Origin: Chryseobacterium phosphatilyticum
Lineage (GTDB): Bacteria > Bacteroidota > Bacteroidia > Flavobacteriales > Weeksellaceae
Length of the DNA: 64,000 bases
Direction: 5' to 3'
Assembly: GCF_002899825.2 (NCBI RefSeq)
Contig: NZ_PPED02000002.1
Coordinates: 999,631 to 1,063,630, forward strand
The notes below the pieces were generated by a model. It worked only from the letters and a program-made list of their open reading frames with translations. It was not told the DNA's origin and did no database searches. How positions within the stretch are numbered: the stretch's first letter is position 1; each line of letters starts with the position of its first letter. Shown piece after piece: positions 43,961 through 53,030 of this stretch. A program made the position numbers and the translations under genes.

Positions 43961-45043
43961 CTAATCTTCAGTGACAACAGACTGTCTGTCCCCATCTTCT
44001 TCTTTTCCTTCCTCAATGATTTTTTCGGCCTCAGCTTTTTCTTCGGCAGTCGCTGTCTCCACAAGTTCTTCCTGCTCATCATTGTGATGATCTATGAAGA
44101 ATTCACAGTATACCGGAAGATGGTCCGACCCAAAATTTTCAAGTGTTTTCAGTTCTTTAATAAAAATATCTTCACTGTGGAACATCAGATCAATAGGGAA
44201 CCTTAAAAGGCGATATTTTGCATGGAACGTAGAAACAAAGGAATGCCCGATTCTAGGGTCTATCAAATGGCTTGTTTTTCTGAAAAGTACAGAGGATCTT
44301 GACCAGGCTACATTATTAAAATCACCTACTACTATAACCGGTTTTTTGATATCTTTTACACATTGGGCAGTACTCAGAAGATCCCCATCTCTTTCCTTTG
44401 ATGTTTCCTCTTCTGTAGGACTTGGTGGCGGAGGATGCACTCCAAAAAAAACAAAAGAAAAACCATCACCTGTTTTCATATGCACTTCAATACTGGGGAT
44501 ATCGTCTGCCACAAAATAATGAGTTCTGGCACTTTTAATTTCAACTCTTGAGTAAAAATGCATCCCATAAGTGTTTTCGAGAGTTACCTTATGCTGATAG
44601 GGATATTTTTCCTCTAAAGGTCTCATCGCTTTCTCCCAATCTCCGTTGCTTTCCATTGTCATGAAAAAGTCAGGATTATATTTTTGAATAAGCGTACAGA
44701 ATTTTTCATATTCTTTATTAAACTGATATACATTGGCAGAAATAAAATGCAGTTTTTCAGATGATTTGTGACGTTGTTTGTGTTTTTTTACAGGATAAAG
44801 AGGAGTATACCTGATAAGAGTATGGCCGTGATATATAAATAAAACAAGTAAAAATCCCTGATAATACCATATAGGCTCTGTAGTATTTATGAAAAGTCCT
44901 AACAGAAAAGTAAAAAATATAAGGTAGGTGACTTGTATTTTAGCAAATTCAGGAACCCGGAATACCCAATGAGAATGCTGAATTGTTGGAAGTATTGTGA
45001 AGACCACTAAAAGTAGGGCCAGAATCGTATAAATAATCCACAT
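43961..45043 (-). CDS. Membrane-anchored endonuclease/exonuclease/phosphatase family protein
   Basis: The 360 residues are read from MWIIYTILALLLVVFTIL (45043); a start 51 bases upstream is possible. Three N-terminal membrane segments (about 1-80) precede an EEP domain with 'LHFISANVYQFNKEYEKF', 'FFMTMESNGDWEKAM' (metal Glu), 'VIVVGDFNNVAWS' (Asp-x-Asn) and the final 'LENFGSDHLPVYCEF' (Ser-Asp-His). The catalytic set is complete. It resembles YafD-like membrane phosphodiesterases. Substrate is unknown. An acidic tail of about 40 residues ends the protein. Confidence 0.88.
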   Translation of the reverse strand: MWIIYTILALLLVVFTILPTIQHSHWVFRVPEFAKIQVTYLIFFTFLLGLFINTTEPIWYYQGFLLVLFIYHGHTLIRYTPLYPVKKHKQRHKSSEKLHFISANVYQFNKEYEKFCTLIQKYNPDFFMTMESNGDWEKAMRPLEEKYPYQHKVTLENTYGMHFYSRVEIKSARTHYFVADDIPSIEVHMKTGDGFSFVFFGVHPPPPSPTEEETSKERDGDLLSTAQCVKDIKKPVIVVGDFNNVAWSRSSVLFRKTSHLIDPRIGHSFVSTFHAKYRLLRFPIDLMFHSEDIFIKELKTLENFGSDHLPVYCEFFIDHHNDEQEELVETATAEEKAEAEKIIEEGKEEDGDRQSVVTED

Positions 45044-45158
45044 ATGAAAATTCTTTGGCTGAAATAATTTTTGACACAATTTAAGTAAAATCAATTTTAA
45101 AATTCATCATTCAATGTAAATTTTATTTTACTTATTTTTATTCCTGTAAATTTATTAT

Positions 45159-45599
45159 ATGTATAAAATAATTATACTTTTTCTTCTGATCAGCATTTCA
45201 GGTTTTGGCCAGCAAAATAAGGAGATAGAAAAACCTATCCATAATCTCTTTCTTGCTATGAAAAATACAGATCCGGAATTGATGAAGACCGTATTTACAG
45301 AAAACGCCATTCTTCAGACCATCACAAAGGACGGTGCCGTAAAAAATGATAGCATAGAAGACTTTATAACATCTGTTTCAAAATTTCCAAAAGGAGATCT
45401 GGAAGAGAGAATCATAATAGAAGCGGTTCATACTGATGGTAATCTTGCCAGTGTATTTACTCCTTATTCTTTTTATCTGAAAGGAAAGTTTTCACATTGC
45501 GGAGCCAATAGTTTTCAGCTGGTAAAACAAAATAATGAGTGGAAAATTCAATATATCATTGATACCCGAAGAAAGGACCATTGCCAAGAAATCAAATAA
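45159..45599 (+). CDS. Secreted NTF2-like (SnoaL/DUF4440-type) protein
   Basis: The 146-residue protein has signal peptide MYKIIILFLLISISGFGQ. The mature part has the NTF2-like pattern 'IHNLFLAMKNTDPELMKTVFTENAILQTI', then 'IEAVHTDGNLASVFTPYSFYLKGKFSHCGANSFQLVKQNNEWKIQYIIDTRR'. Proteins of this fold are often periplasmic and non-enzymatic or have unknown substrates. It is followed by a VOC gene 31 bases downstream. Confidence 0.8.
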   Translation: MYKIIILFLLISISGFGQQNKEIEKPIHNLFLAMKNTDPELMKTVFTENAILQTITKDGAVKNDSIEDFITSVSKFPKGDLEERIIIEAVHTDGNLASVFTPYSFYLKGKFSHCGANSFQLVKQNNEWKIQYIIDTRRKDHCQEIK

Positions 45600-45630
45600 T
45601 ATACAACTACGTGTTAATTCAACAGTACAT

Positions 45631-46008
45631 ATGAAGATCCATCACATTGCCATCATTTGTTCAGATTATGAAGTTTCTAAAAAATTTTATACAGAAGTAC
45701 TGGGGCTGAATATTATCCGCGAAGTATATCGTGAAGAAAGACAATCTTACAAGCTTGATCTCGCTATCGGAGACCATTATGTTATTGAATTATTTTCCTT
45801 TCCGGACCCGCCTCAAAGACCTTCACGTCCGGAGGCTTGTGGATTAAGGCATCTTGCTTTTTCAGTTGAAAACGTTACTGAAAAACGAAATGAACTGATA
45901 GGGAAAGGACTAGATTGTGAAGACATCAGAATAGATGAATTTACAGGAAAAGAATTTTTCTTTACTCAGGATCCCGATCAATTGCCGTTGGAGTTCTATG
46001 AAATGTGA
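45631..46008 (+). CDS. VOC family protein, YaeR-like
   Basis: The 125 residues are read from MKIHHIAIICSDYEVSK (45631); the frame is open 96 bases upstream into the previous gene. 'HHIAIICSDYEVSKKFYTEVLGL', 'REVYREERQSYKLDLAIGDHYVIELFSFPDPPQRPSRPEACGLRHLAFSVE' and 'DPDQLPLEFYE' match E. coli YaeR almost block by block. Metal ligands His5, Glu and His of the glyoxalase fold are present. The physiological reaction is unknown. Confidence 0.88.
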   Translation: MKIHHIAIICSDYEVSKKFYTEVLGLNIIREVYREERQSYKLDLAIGDHYVIELFSFPDPPQRPSRPEACGLRHLAFSVENVTEKRNELIGKGLDCEDIRIDEFTGKEFFFTQDPDQLPLEFYEM

Positions 46009-46011
46009 AAA

Positions 46012-46395
46012 TTAGTGAGCGTAACCTGCAAAGAAACTTACTGCCATAATGGTTAAAACAATAGAGGAAATGACTACATATACGTAGTCTTTTTCCTTTA
46101 AATAGCCTATCAGAGCAAATACAATTCTCATTAATGGAGTAAAAATCAAAAGAAGGATACCCAACTGAATAATTGCAGAACCTTGTCCCTTACATAAAGA
46201 ATCCCAAAAATGACTCCATACTTTTTCTGAAGAGGTTCCTACATTCAGGCTGCTGTATTTTTTAGGCATTTCGAAACCTTCAATAAATAGCTTAACAAAC
46301 CCAATTAATGACGTAGCTACCGATAGAATAACTCCCAATCTGAGAAGATTTCCTACCGAACGGTTCAGGTCAACGTCTGTGAAATTCTTTTTCAT
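46012..46395 (-). CDS. DUF1634 membrane protein
   Basis: The 127-residue protein has three membrane helices ('LRLGVILSVATSLIGFVKLFI', 'IIQLGILLLIFTPLMRIVFALIGYL', 'VYVVISSIVLTIMAVSFFAGY'). The 'LGILLLIxTPLxRI' segment is the DUF1634 signature. The gene follows a TauE/SafE gene with a one-base overlap (TAATG), the usual partner of this family, and is probably an accessory to that exporter. Confidence 0.88.
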   Translation of the reverse strand: MKKNFTDVDLNRSVGNLLRLGVILSVATSLIGFVKLFIEGFEMPKKYSSLNVGTSSEKVWSHFWDSLCKGQGSAIIQLGILLLIFTPLMRIVFALIGYLKEKDYVYVVISSIVLTIMAVSFFAGYAH

Positions 46396-47225
46396 TATCT
46401 GAAACTTTTGTTGATACCGTTATACATCATATAAATAGAAAGAATGGTAATGACAATCGCAAAAAATACCTTTAGCTTTTTGGTTTTGGATACCATTAAT
46501 GTTTTCGATCCTATAAAACTTCCTATGACAACCCCTATCAGTACAGGAGCTACAATGACAGGGATAATTTCACCTCTCTGGAAGTAGATTAAGGCACTCG
46601 CTACAGCTGTTACCCCAATCATAAAGTTACTGGTGGTAGTAGAAACTTTGAAAGGCAGTTTCATCATATTATCCATAGCCAATACTTTCAAAGCTCCGGA
46701 ACCAATTCCAAGAAGTCCTGACATCGCTCCGGCAAACATCATCATCAAAAATCCGGGAACTGTATTTCTTGCAGAGTAGCTTTTGAGTATTCCCTTGTCA
46801 GGGAAAGTACCATATAATTTTAGTTTTTCTTCCAGGCTTCCTTTGATTAAAGGCTCCTGATGATCCGGTTTTCCTTTAAGGTTCAGGATCACCGTCAGAA
46901 GAAGGATACTGGCGAAAATAATTCCTATTGTATTGGGATTAAGCATTCCCGAAACCAATGCTCCGATAATAGCACCTGCGGTGGTAGCAATCTCCAGGAA
47001 CATGCCAATTCGCATATTGGTAAAACCTTCTTTCACAAAAGCTACCGCTGCACCGGAAGAAGTTCCGATGACAGAGATCAATGATGCTCCGATAGCATAA
47101 TGCATTGGGACGCCGAAACCCAGCGTTAATAATGGAATAATAATGACTCCTCCTCCTAAACCTGTAAGTGAACCCAACAGACCGGCGGAAATTGCGCCCA
47201 GGAAGAGTATGATAATTTCTGACAT
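46395..47225 (-). CDS. Sulfite exporter TauE/SafE family protein
   Basis: The 276-residue protein has about eight membrane segments and the internal repeat of the family: 'GAISAGLLGSLTGLGGGVIIIPLLTLGFGVPMHYAIGASL' (N-half) and 'MMFAGAMSGLLGIGSGALKVLAMDNMMKLPFKVSTTTSNFMIG' (C-half). Family members export sulfite, sulfoacetate or related anions. It is paired with DUF1634 downstream. Substrate is not predictable from sequence alone. Confidence 0.9.
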   Translation of the reverse strand: MSEIIILFLGAISAGLLGSLTGLGGGVIIIPLLTLGFGVPMHYAIGASLISVIGTSSGAAVAFVKEGFTNMRIGMFLEIATTAGAIIGALVSGMLNPNTIGIIFASILLLTVILNLKGKPDHQEPLIKGSLEEKLKLYGTFPDKGILKSYSARNTVPGFLMMMFAGAMSGLLGIGSGALKVLAMDNMMKLPFKVSTTTSNFMIGVTAVASALIYFQRGEIIPVIVAPVLIGVVIGSFIGSKTLMVSKTKKLKVFFAIVITILSIYMMYNGINKSFR

Positions 47226-47276
47226 ACTACAAATAATGTTACAAATATAAAATTATTGTTGTAGTCTGCCAAACAT

Positions 47277-47305
47277 TTGAAAAAGATAAATTTAACGTAT
47301 TTTTG
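47277..47305 (+). promoter_or_regulatory. flavobacterial promoter of the DUF1543 gene
   Basis: TTG (47277-47279), an 18-base spacer and TATTTTTG (47298-47305) make a full -33/-7 match. The box ends 5 bases before the ATG at 47311 and 17 before an in-frame ATG at 47323. Confidence 0.7.
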
Positions 47306-47310
47306 TATGC

Positions 47311-47874
47311 ATGAAAAGTGAAATGAAATTATTTTATGTGATCCTTGGAGCTACACCAAAAGGAAGAAACATTGAACAACATGATGTGTTTTTCGGAATC
47401 GCTGAAAGTCTTAAAGATTTGGTTCCGGATATGAAAGACTTCTGGAAGGAAGCAGAAGGTAAAATTCACCTTGATTGTCATCAGGAAGTAAGATTTGCGG
47501 ATGGGTATGAAGTAAAAATCGTAGAAAAAGGAGAAAAAACGTCTGAGCAACAATTGTACTTCCTGAATTTAGGAGGATATAAACCCGGTTTTTTTGAAGA
47601 GTTTCATGAGCAACACCTGATGGTAGGGCAGTCTATGGCAGAGATTGTAAAAAGAGCCAGAGGTACTGAATTTTATCAAACTATGGGTTTTGAAGGAGCA
47701 GTAAGTCATATTGATGATAAACACGGGGTAGATATCGATGATATTTTCAATGTAAATGATATACTTCCTGAAAATATGAAAGAAAAATATTCCATTGTTC
47801 TTACAAAGTCTGATGCAGAAAATCAGGAGAACCCAATGGGAGTGGGATATTTAAAAATTGATAAAGTTCAATAA
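47311..47874 (+). CDS. DUF1543 domain protein
   Basis: The 187-residue protein begins 'MKSEMKLFYVILGATPKGRNIEQHDVFFGIAESLKDL' with a charged body, and 'YFLNLGGYKPGFFEEFHEQHLMVG', the hallmark of DUF1543, in the middle. The second half contains 'HGVDIDDIFNVNDILP'. Function is unknown. Start could be Met1 or Met5; the promoter position makes Met5 (47323) attractive. purK follows after 24 bases, so the two may be co-transcribed. Confidence 0.85.
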   Translation: MKSEMKLFYVILGATPKGRNIEQHDVFFGIAESLKDLVPDMKDFWKEAEGKIHLDCHQEVRFADGYEVKIVEKGEKTSEQQLYFLNLGGYKPGFFEEFHEQHLMVGQSMAEIVKRARGTEFYQTMGFEGAVSHIDDKHGVDIDDIFNVNDILPENMKEKYSIVLTKSDAENQENPMGVGYLKIDKVQ

Positions 47875-47898
47875 GAAAGAATCTAATAAAAATAAAAA

Positions 47899-49011
47899 AT
47901 GAAAATAGGAATTCTGGGAGGCGGACAGCTGGGAAGAATGTTGATACAAAGTGCACTGAAGTATGATGATGAGTTTTATACTCTGGATCCTGCTTCTGAT
48001 GCACCATGCCATAATATCTCATATTTTACACAAGGAAATTTCAATGATTATGATACTGTTTTGAATTTTGGGAAGGATAAAGATGTGGTAACTATTGAAA
48101 TAGAACACGTGAATGCTGATGCACTGGCTGAATTAGAAAAACAGGGGATAAAAGTAGTCCCCAATGCTAATATTATTAAGACTATCCAGCAAAAAATCCT
48201 TCAGAAAGAATTTTATAAAACACACGATATACCAAGCCCGGAATTCCAGGTGGTATGGAATAGTGACGAAAAGATTATCATGCCATTACCTTTTGTTCAG
48301 AAAATGAATACCGGAGGATATGACGGAAAAGGAGTTCAGGTGATCAGAACTGAAGAAGATTATCAGCATATCTGGACTGAAGCTTCTGTCATTGAAAGCC
48401 TGGTAGACATCGATAAAGAGCTTTCTGTGATTGTTGCCAGAAATGAAAGAGGAGAAACCAATACTTTCCCTGTGACGGAAATGGTTGCTGATCCGAAATT
48501 GAATCTGCTGGATTTCAACGTGTGCCCGGTTCTTTTGACTGAAGATGTTCAGCTGCAAATTGATAAAATTACAGAGAAATTTTTAAATACTGTAAACTCT
48601 CCGGGGCTTTTTGCCATTGAATTGTTCCTTGATAAAGACGGAAAAGTATGGGTGAATGAAACGGCACCAAGATTACATAATTCTGGACACCAAAGCCAGG
48701 AGGGAAATACAAACTCCCAGTTTGAACAGATGTATCGTGTGGTGAAAAACTTACCGCTGGCAGACACTGATGCGATCACATATAGCGGAATGCTGAATCT
48801 GGTAGGAGCAGAAGGATATACAGGAAAAGTAATCTATGAAGGAATGGAAGATGTCCTTCAGCTCCCTGAGACCTACATCCATTTGTATGGGAAAACAGAA
48901 ACCAAACCGGGAAGAAAAATGGGACACATCAATGTCCTTGCTGATTCAAGAGAAGAGTTGATGGAGAAACTTGTCATGGTGAAAGGAATGGTAAGGGTGA
49001 TTTCTGAATAA
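47899..49011 (+). CDS. purK: 5-(carboxyamino)imidazole ribonucleotide synthase
   Basis: The 370-residue ATP-grasp enzyme begins 'MKIGILGGGQLGRMLIQSA' and has 'DVVTIEIEHVNADALAEL', 'FVQKMNTGGYDGKGVQVI' (ATP lid), and 'VWVNETAPRLHNSGHQSQEGNTNSQFEQ' as active site. It carboxylates AIR to N5-CAIR in purine synthesis. The product feeds PurE, whose gene is 5 kb downstream on the same strand, not adjacent. A terminator follows. Confidence 0.96.
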   Translation: MKIGILGGGQLGRMLIQSALKYDDEFYTLDPASDAPCHNISYFTQGNFNDYDTVLNFGKDKDVVTIEIEHVNADALAELEKQGIKVVPNANIIKTIQQKILQKEFYKTHDIPSPEFQVVWNSDEKIIMPLPFVQKMNTGGYDGKGVQVIRTEEDYQHIWTEASVIESLVDIDKELSVIVARNERGETNTFPVTEMVADPKLNLLDFNVCPVLLTEDVQLQIDKITEKFLNTVNSPGLFAIELFLDKDGKVWVNETAPRLHNSGHQSQEGNTNSQFEQMYRVVKNLPLADTDAITYSGMLNLVGAEGYTGKVIYEGMEDVLQLPETYIHLYGKTETKPGRKMGHINVLADSREELMEKLVMVKGMVRVISE

Positions 49012-49028
49012 TTGAAATAAAAAGACAT

Positions 49029-49065
49029 AAAAATAGCTGTAGAAAAGATCTACAGCTATTTTTTT
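49029..49065 (+). terminator. terminator after purK
   Basis: AAAAATAGCTGTAG (49029-49042) pairs with CTACAGCTATTTTT (49050-49063), loop of 7, with more T after. It lies 17 bases past the stop. Confidence 0.9.
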
Positions 49066-49175
49066 AAAAACTCTATTTAAATAAGAATCAGGCTCAAAAG
49101 TTAGGGAGAATTTAGAAAACACTTCTCCTCTTTGCTTATTAACAAGCATAACTTCCGGCTCTCAGCTTTCTTCCT

Positions 49176-51299
49176 TTACTTAAAAATCTTCTGAATCACA
49201 TTTCCGATCTCTACAAAGTCACCATGATTGCCTACAGAACGTATTTCAGGACTGTTTTTATCATATTCGGAGAACGGGAAGATCAACAAATAATTGTTAT
49301 CATTCAGATACCTGTTCAGAAGCTCAGGAATAAGTCGCATCCTTGGAATATAAGACTTCATACCTCGTTTGGCCATGAAGATAATCAAGGCTTCATCATC
49401 TTTAAGCTGGGCAGCCGTTCTTTCACCATCCTGCCACGTATTCATAATGATAAATTCAGCTTCTATATTGGCTTTTTTAATGATTTTCTGAAGAATGTCG
49501 AGAATGTTTTCAGGAGCGTAAAAAACCATGGTAGCCCCTGAATTTCTGGCGATGTTCCAAACTCTCAGAAGAGCATGGAAGAATCCGGCATCCTGATGCG
49601 CATTTTCAGGAATCATTACAGCGTACTTTTTAATGGTAGAAAGCGGCTGTGCTGCATGGTACACCAATACATTGGCGTCATCATTCTGAAGATAACCATT
49701 GTATAAATTGTAAACAAAAGAAGGCGAGAAGCCCTTTTCATCTTCCAATCCGATAATCAGATCAGTGATTTTTTGTTCCTTAATGACATTATTTACCCCA
49801 TTGATGACATCATTGTCATATCTTTTAAGAGCCTGAAGTTTTACATCCGCTGCTGCTGCGGCATCAGAAGCCTGATGAAGAAGTTTTTCCGCATTTTTTA
49901 CAGATGATTCGTTTTTATCTTCATTGATTACATTTAAGGCAAATAAATCTTCCGTGTTGGAGTGTGCTTTGATCAGAATGCCCAGATTAACCATTCTTTC
50001 CACGGTTTCTTCATGATTAATGGCTAATAGAATATTTTCCTCTTCATGTGTATTTCCTGAGACGGTATCCTCATTGTCTGCTTCCGCAATTTTTTGAGCA
50101 CTTGACATTGAGATGAATGATGATATCGTACATGAAATCAGAATCAGCAAGATACTTCCGTTCAATACATGCTCATTCAATAATCTTACAGGTTCTCCGG
50201 TTTCAGTTTCAGAAAGAATGATATTGTATCCTACCATTACTGAAGCCAGGGTTGCAGCTGCTGAGGCGGAACTTAATCCAAAGATCAGTTTTCCTTCTTC
50301 TTTGGTAAGCCTGAAGGTCTTTTGAGTCGCCACGGCAGAAATATATTTTCCACCAATAGAAGCTACAAGCATAATGGCGGCTACTTCAAGGGTTTCCCAG
50401 CTTTGAATAAAAACTTTAAAATCAATCAACATTCCCACGCTGATCAGGAAGAATGGGATAAAGATGGCATTTCCTACAAACTCGACCCTGTTCATCAATG
50501 ATGAGGTGTGAGGAATGAGTCTGTTTAATGCTAATCCGGCAAAGAAAGCACCAATAATGGCTTCCACTCCTGCAAGTTCTGCCAGCATTGCTGCCAGATA
50601 AATCATTACCAATACAAAAATATATTGCGAAATTTTATCATCTACTCTCTTGAAAAACCAACGTCCTATAATAGGGAACACAATCAGTACAATCAAGGCG
50701 AAAAGAATAAAAGAAACGGAGAGTTTAACCCAAAATTCTGTTCCTACATCTCCCTGAGACATTCCCACAATAACCGCTAGTACCAATAGAGCAAGAATAT
50801 CGGTGATCATGGTACCTCCCACGGTAATATTGACTGCCTTATTTTTTGCAATCCCTAATTTACTGACCAACGGATAGGCAATTAAGGTATGAGAAGAAAA
50901 CAGACTGGCAAATAAGATCGAAGTCAGCATTGAAAAGTGAAGAAGGTAATATCCTCCCAGATATCCTAAAACAAAGGGGACAATGAAAGTGTAAAGCCCA
51001 AACGTAAGACTTTTCCATTTGTTCTTTTTAAAATCGCCCATATCGATTTCCAGCCCGGCCAGAAACATAATGTAAAGTAATCCGGTGGTTCCGGTGACCA
51101 CAATACTACTATCTCTGGACAATACATTGAAGCCATTGGGACCAATGATGGCACCGGCTATGATGAGTCCCAGCAAATGGGGAACTTTAATTTTATTCAA
51201 TAATAACGGAGCAGCGAGAATGATGACCAGTACCAAAAGGAACTTTAATACCGGATCTTCAATGGGAAAACTCAGATTGTGTATACTCAGTAAAATCAT
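49176..51299 (-). CDS. Cation:proton antiporter (CPA2 type) with cytoplasmic USP-like tail
   Basis: The 707-residue protein has about twelve membrane segments in the first 400 residues. CPA2 features include 'LLGLIIAGAIIGPNGFNVL' (about 42-60), 'GLLYIMFLAGLEIDMGDFKKN', 'SHTLIAYPLVSKLGIAKN' and 'AIIGAFFAGLALNRLI'. The C-terminal 290 residues hold two alpha/beta units resembling universal stress protein folds ('ENILLAINHEETVERM', 'AVMIPENAHQDAGFFHALL'). It probably exchanges Na+ or K+ for protons with nucleotide control by the tail. A lipoprotein gene lies 6 bases upstream. Confidence 0.88.
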   Translation of the reverse strand: MILLSIHNLSFPIEDPVLKFLLVLVIILAAPLLLNKIKVPHLLGLIIAGAIIGPNGFNVLSRDSSIVVTGTTGLLYIMFLAGLEIDMGDFKKNKWKSLTFGLYTFIVPFVLGYLGGYYLLHFSMLTSILFASLFSSHTLIAYPLVSKLGIAKNKAVNITVGGTMITDILALLVLAVIVGMSQGDVGTEFWVKLSVSFILFALIVLIVFPIIGRWFFKRVDDKISQYIFVLVMIYLAAMLAELAGVEAIIGAFFAGLALNRLIPHTSSLMNRVEFVGNAIFIPFFLISVGMLIDFKVFIQSWETLEVAAIMLVASIGGKYISAVATQKTFRLTKEEGKLIFGLSSASAAATLASVMVGYNIILSETETGEPVRLLNEHVLNGSILLILISCTISSFISMSSAQKIAEADNEDTVSGNTHEEENILLAINHEETVERMVNLGILIKAHSNTEDLFALNVINEDKNESSVKNAEKLLHQASDAAAAADVKLQALKRYDNDVINGVNNVIKEQKITDLIIGLEDEKGFSPSFVYNLYNGYLQNDDANVLVYHAAQPLSTIKKYAVMIPENAHQDAGFFHALLRVWNIARNSGATMVFYAPENILDILQKIIKKANIEAEFIIMNTWQDGERTAAQLKDDEALIIFMAKRGMKSYIPRMRLIPELLNRYLNDNNYLLIFPFSEYDKNSPEIRSVGNHGDFVEIGNVIQKIFK

Positions 51300-51305
51300 A
51301 GGTGT

Positions 51306-51869
51306 TTATTTGATGGAACGTATTAATTCAACAGAGAACTTGGCGGTACAACCATCGGAGGTAACAGTTCTTGTTCCTTTGATTTTGTTGTCTGAAATGT
51401 CGTTAAGAAGGACATTCATTTCTACATTTTTTTTGGCTGTAGAATCTGTTTTGAAAGAAAGTTTGATCTCGTTATTCTCAAACTTACCAGTATATAACCT
51501 GATCAGATTGTTGTTATTGATGATTTTGGTGACCGGCTGGGTTGGGTCGTTATCGAATTCCCAGATATCCGTACGCTGATCACCCACAGCATAATCACTG
51601 CAGTTGGATTCTGTACAGATTACTTTGCCATTCCAGGCACCTGAAATCTCGGCAGGCCATCTCGCAATGACTACAGAATCTTTTTTGGCAAAAATACTGT
51701 CTCTCATTTTTACGAGCGACTGATATTCAGATTCTTTCTTTGCGAAAATTTTTTCTTTCTCCAGTAATTGTTTTTCTCTGTCTGTCAGGTTCTTTTCCTT
51801 TTCTTTGTAATCACAGCTTATCAAAAGAAAAGAGACAGCGAGAATAATAAAAAATGTGTTTTTCTGCAT
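51306..51869 (-). CDS. Lipoprotein with coiled-coil N-terminus
   Basis: The 187 residues are read from MQKNTFFIILAVSFLLISCDY (51869), giving a lipobox Cys19; an ATG 21 bases earlier would spoil the signal. Residues about 22-60 are a charged coiled coil (KEKEKNLTDREKQLLEKEKIFAKKE). The rest is a beta-rich domain with 'GAWNGKVICTESNCSDYAVGDQRTDIWEF'. Function is unknown. It is directly upstream (6 bases) of the antiporter gene and co-transcribed with it. Confidence 0.75.
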   Translation of the reverse strand: MQKNTFFIILAVSFLLISCDYKEKEKNLTDREKQLLEKEKIFAKKESEYQSLVKMRDSIFAKKDSVVIARWPAEISGAWNGKVICTESNCSDYAVGDQRTDIWEFDNDPTQPVTKIINNNNLIRLYTGKFENNEIKLSFKTDSTAKKNVEMNVLLNDISDNKIKGTRTVTSDGCTAKFSVELIRSIK

Positions 51870-52023
51870 GTTGTAGGGTTGAGTATACAATATAAGAAAA
51901 ATGAAGAGAATATGAAAACCGGTTTGAAGTCTATATGATTTTAAGTATCTTTAATGTATTGAAAAACAGTTTTATATATCAGGTGTTTTTTTTGACCAAT
52001 ATTTATAGTGAAAATTAGATTGA

Positions 52024-52959
52024 ATGAATAATATCCTGTTCTTTTTCTTGCTTTTAAGCAACCTGTTTTTGGGATCAAGGGGGCTTTGTGTTAAAGGTCA
52101 AACCCCTTCTATTGCTCTATGGAAAACCATTCCAGATGGGCCGGGACCTAAAGGAGAGAACAAAATTTCTCCCAAAGGTTCGTTTACAAATATCAGCAAT
52201 CCCCAGCTCATTGTTCATCAACCCCAAACACCTAACGGAATTGCTGTTTTAGTTATTAGTGGAGGAGGATATGCTCATATTGAATCAGGCTCAGAAGGAA
52301 ATCCGGTAGGAGAATGGTTACAATCACAGGGGATTACAGCTTTTGAATTACTATACAGGCTTCCCGGAGAGGGTTGGACTACAAAATCAGTTCCGTTTCA
52401 GGATGCGCAACGTGCTTTACGAATAATCAGAAGCAATGCAGGAAAATATAAGATTGATCCTGATAAAATAGGAGTTCTGGGTTTTTCTGCTGGTAGTCAT
52501 CTTGCAGGATATATTTCTTCTACTTTTGATACGGTATATTATCCACCACAAGATGCCATTGATCAAATTTCAGCAAAGCCAGACTTTACAGCGATGATTT
52601 ATCCCGTGGTATCTATGCTTCCACCTAATAACAATACCCATTCTTTTAAATCTTTGCTGGGAAAATCATCGGACACGAAAGACCAGATTCAACTTTCTGT
52701 CGAAAAGCAAGTAACAGAGCACTCCCCAATCACTTTTCTGGCTCAGTCTGAAGATGATCCGATTTCTCCCGTAGAAAACAGTATCCTGATGTATCAGGCT
52801 TTGAAGAATCATAAAATTCCTGCAGAATTACATCTGTTTCAGTCCGGAGGACATGGCTGGGGACTGGGGAAGAAAGGGACCAATACCGGAGAATGGCCGG
52901 ATTTATTTTTAAAGTGGTTGAAGGTGAATGGGATTCTAGGCACTTCGGCAAATCCTTGA
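52024..52959 (+). CDS. Secreted alpha/beta hydrolase, esterase-like (BD-FAE/xylan esterase type)
   Basis: The 311-residue protein has an N-terminal signal (NNILFFFLLLSNLFLGSRG). 'AVLVISGGGYAHIESGSEG' (oxyanion region), nucleophile 'IGVLGFSAGSHLAGY' (about 158-172), Asp in 'LAQSEDDPISPV' and His in 'LFQSGGHGWGLG' complete the triad. The fold resembles carbohydrate esterases of flavobacteria. The last residues (GTSANP) are encoded inside a dispersed repeat, so the natural end may be earlier. Substrate is inferred only. Confidence 0.85.
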   Translation: MNNILFFFLLLSNLFLGSRGLCVKGQTPSIALWKTIPDGPGPKGENKISPKGSFTNISNPQLIVHQPQTPNGIAVLVISGGGYAHIESGSEGNPVGEWLQSQGITAFELLYRLPGEGWTTKSVPFQDAQRALRIIRSNAGKYKIDPDKIGVLGFSAGSHLAGYISSTFDTVYYPPQDAIDQISAKPDFTAMIYPVVSMLPPNNNTHSFKSLLGKSSDTKDQIQLSVEKQVTEHSPITFLAQSEDDPISPVENSILMYQALKNHKIPAELHLFQSGGHGWGLGKKGTNTGEWPDLFLKWLKVNGILGTSANP

Positions 52960-52988
52960 TTTGCCACCCCTAAGGAGGAGGGAAATTC
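52941..52988. repeat. dispersed intergenic repeat, copy B (reverse orientation)
   Basis: GGCAAATC-CTT-GATTTGCC (52947-52965) is a perfect hairpin followed by CACCCCTAAGGAGGAGGGAAATTC. Reverse-complemented, it has the CCTCC, GGGGTG, inverted-repeat order seen at 42,771. The hydrolase stop codon (52957-52959) lies in the hairpin. Confidence 0.7.
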
Positions 52989-53030
52989 TCACTTTATAAA
53001 TTTTGTATTTATTTAAATTAAACTATACTT

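Noticed and set aside
44094..44519. 141-codon plus-strand frame
   Set aside because: It is antisense to the EEP nuclease gene, which carries all catalytic motifs.
49224..49541. 105-codon plus-strand frame
   Set aside because: It is antisense to the antiporter C-terminal domain.
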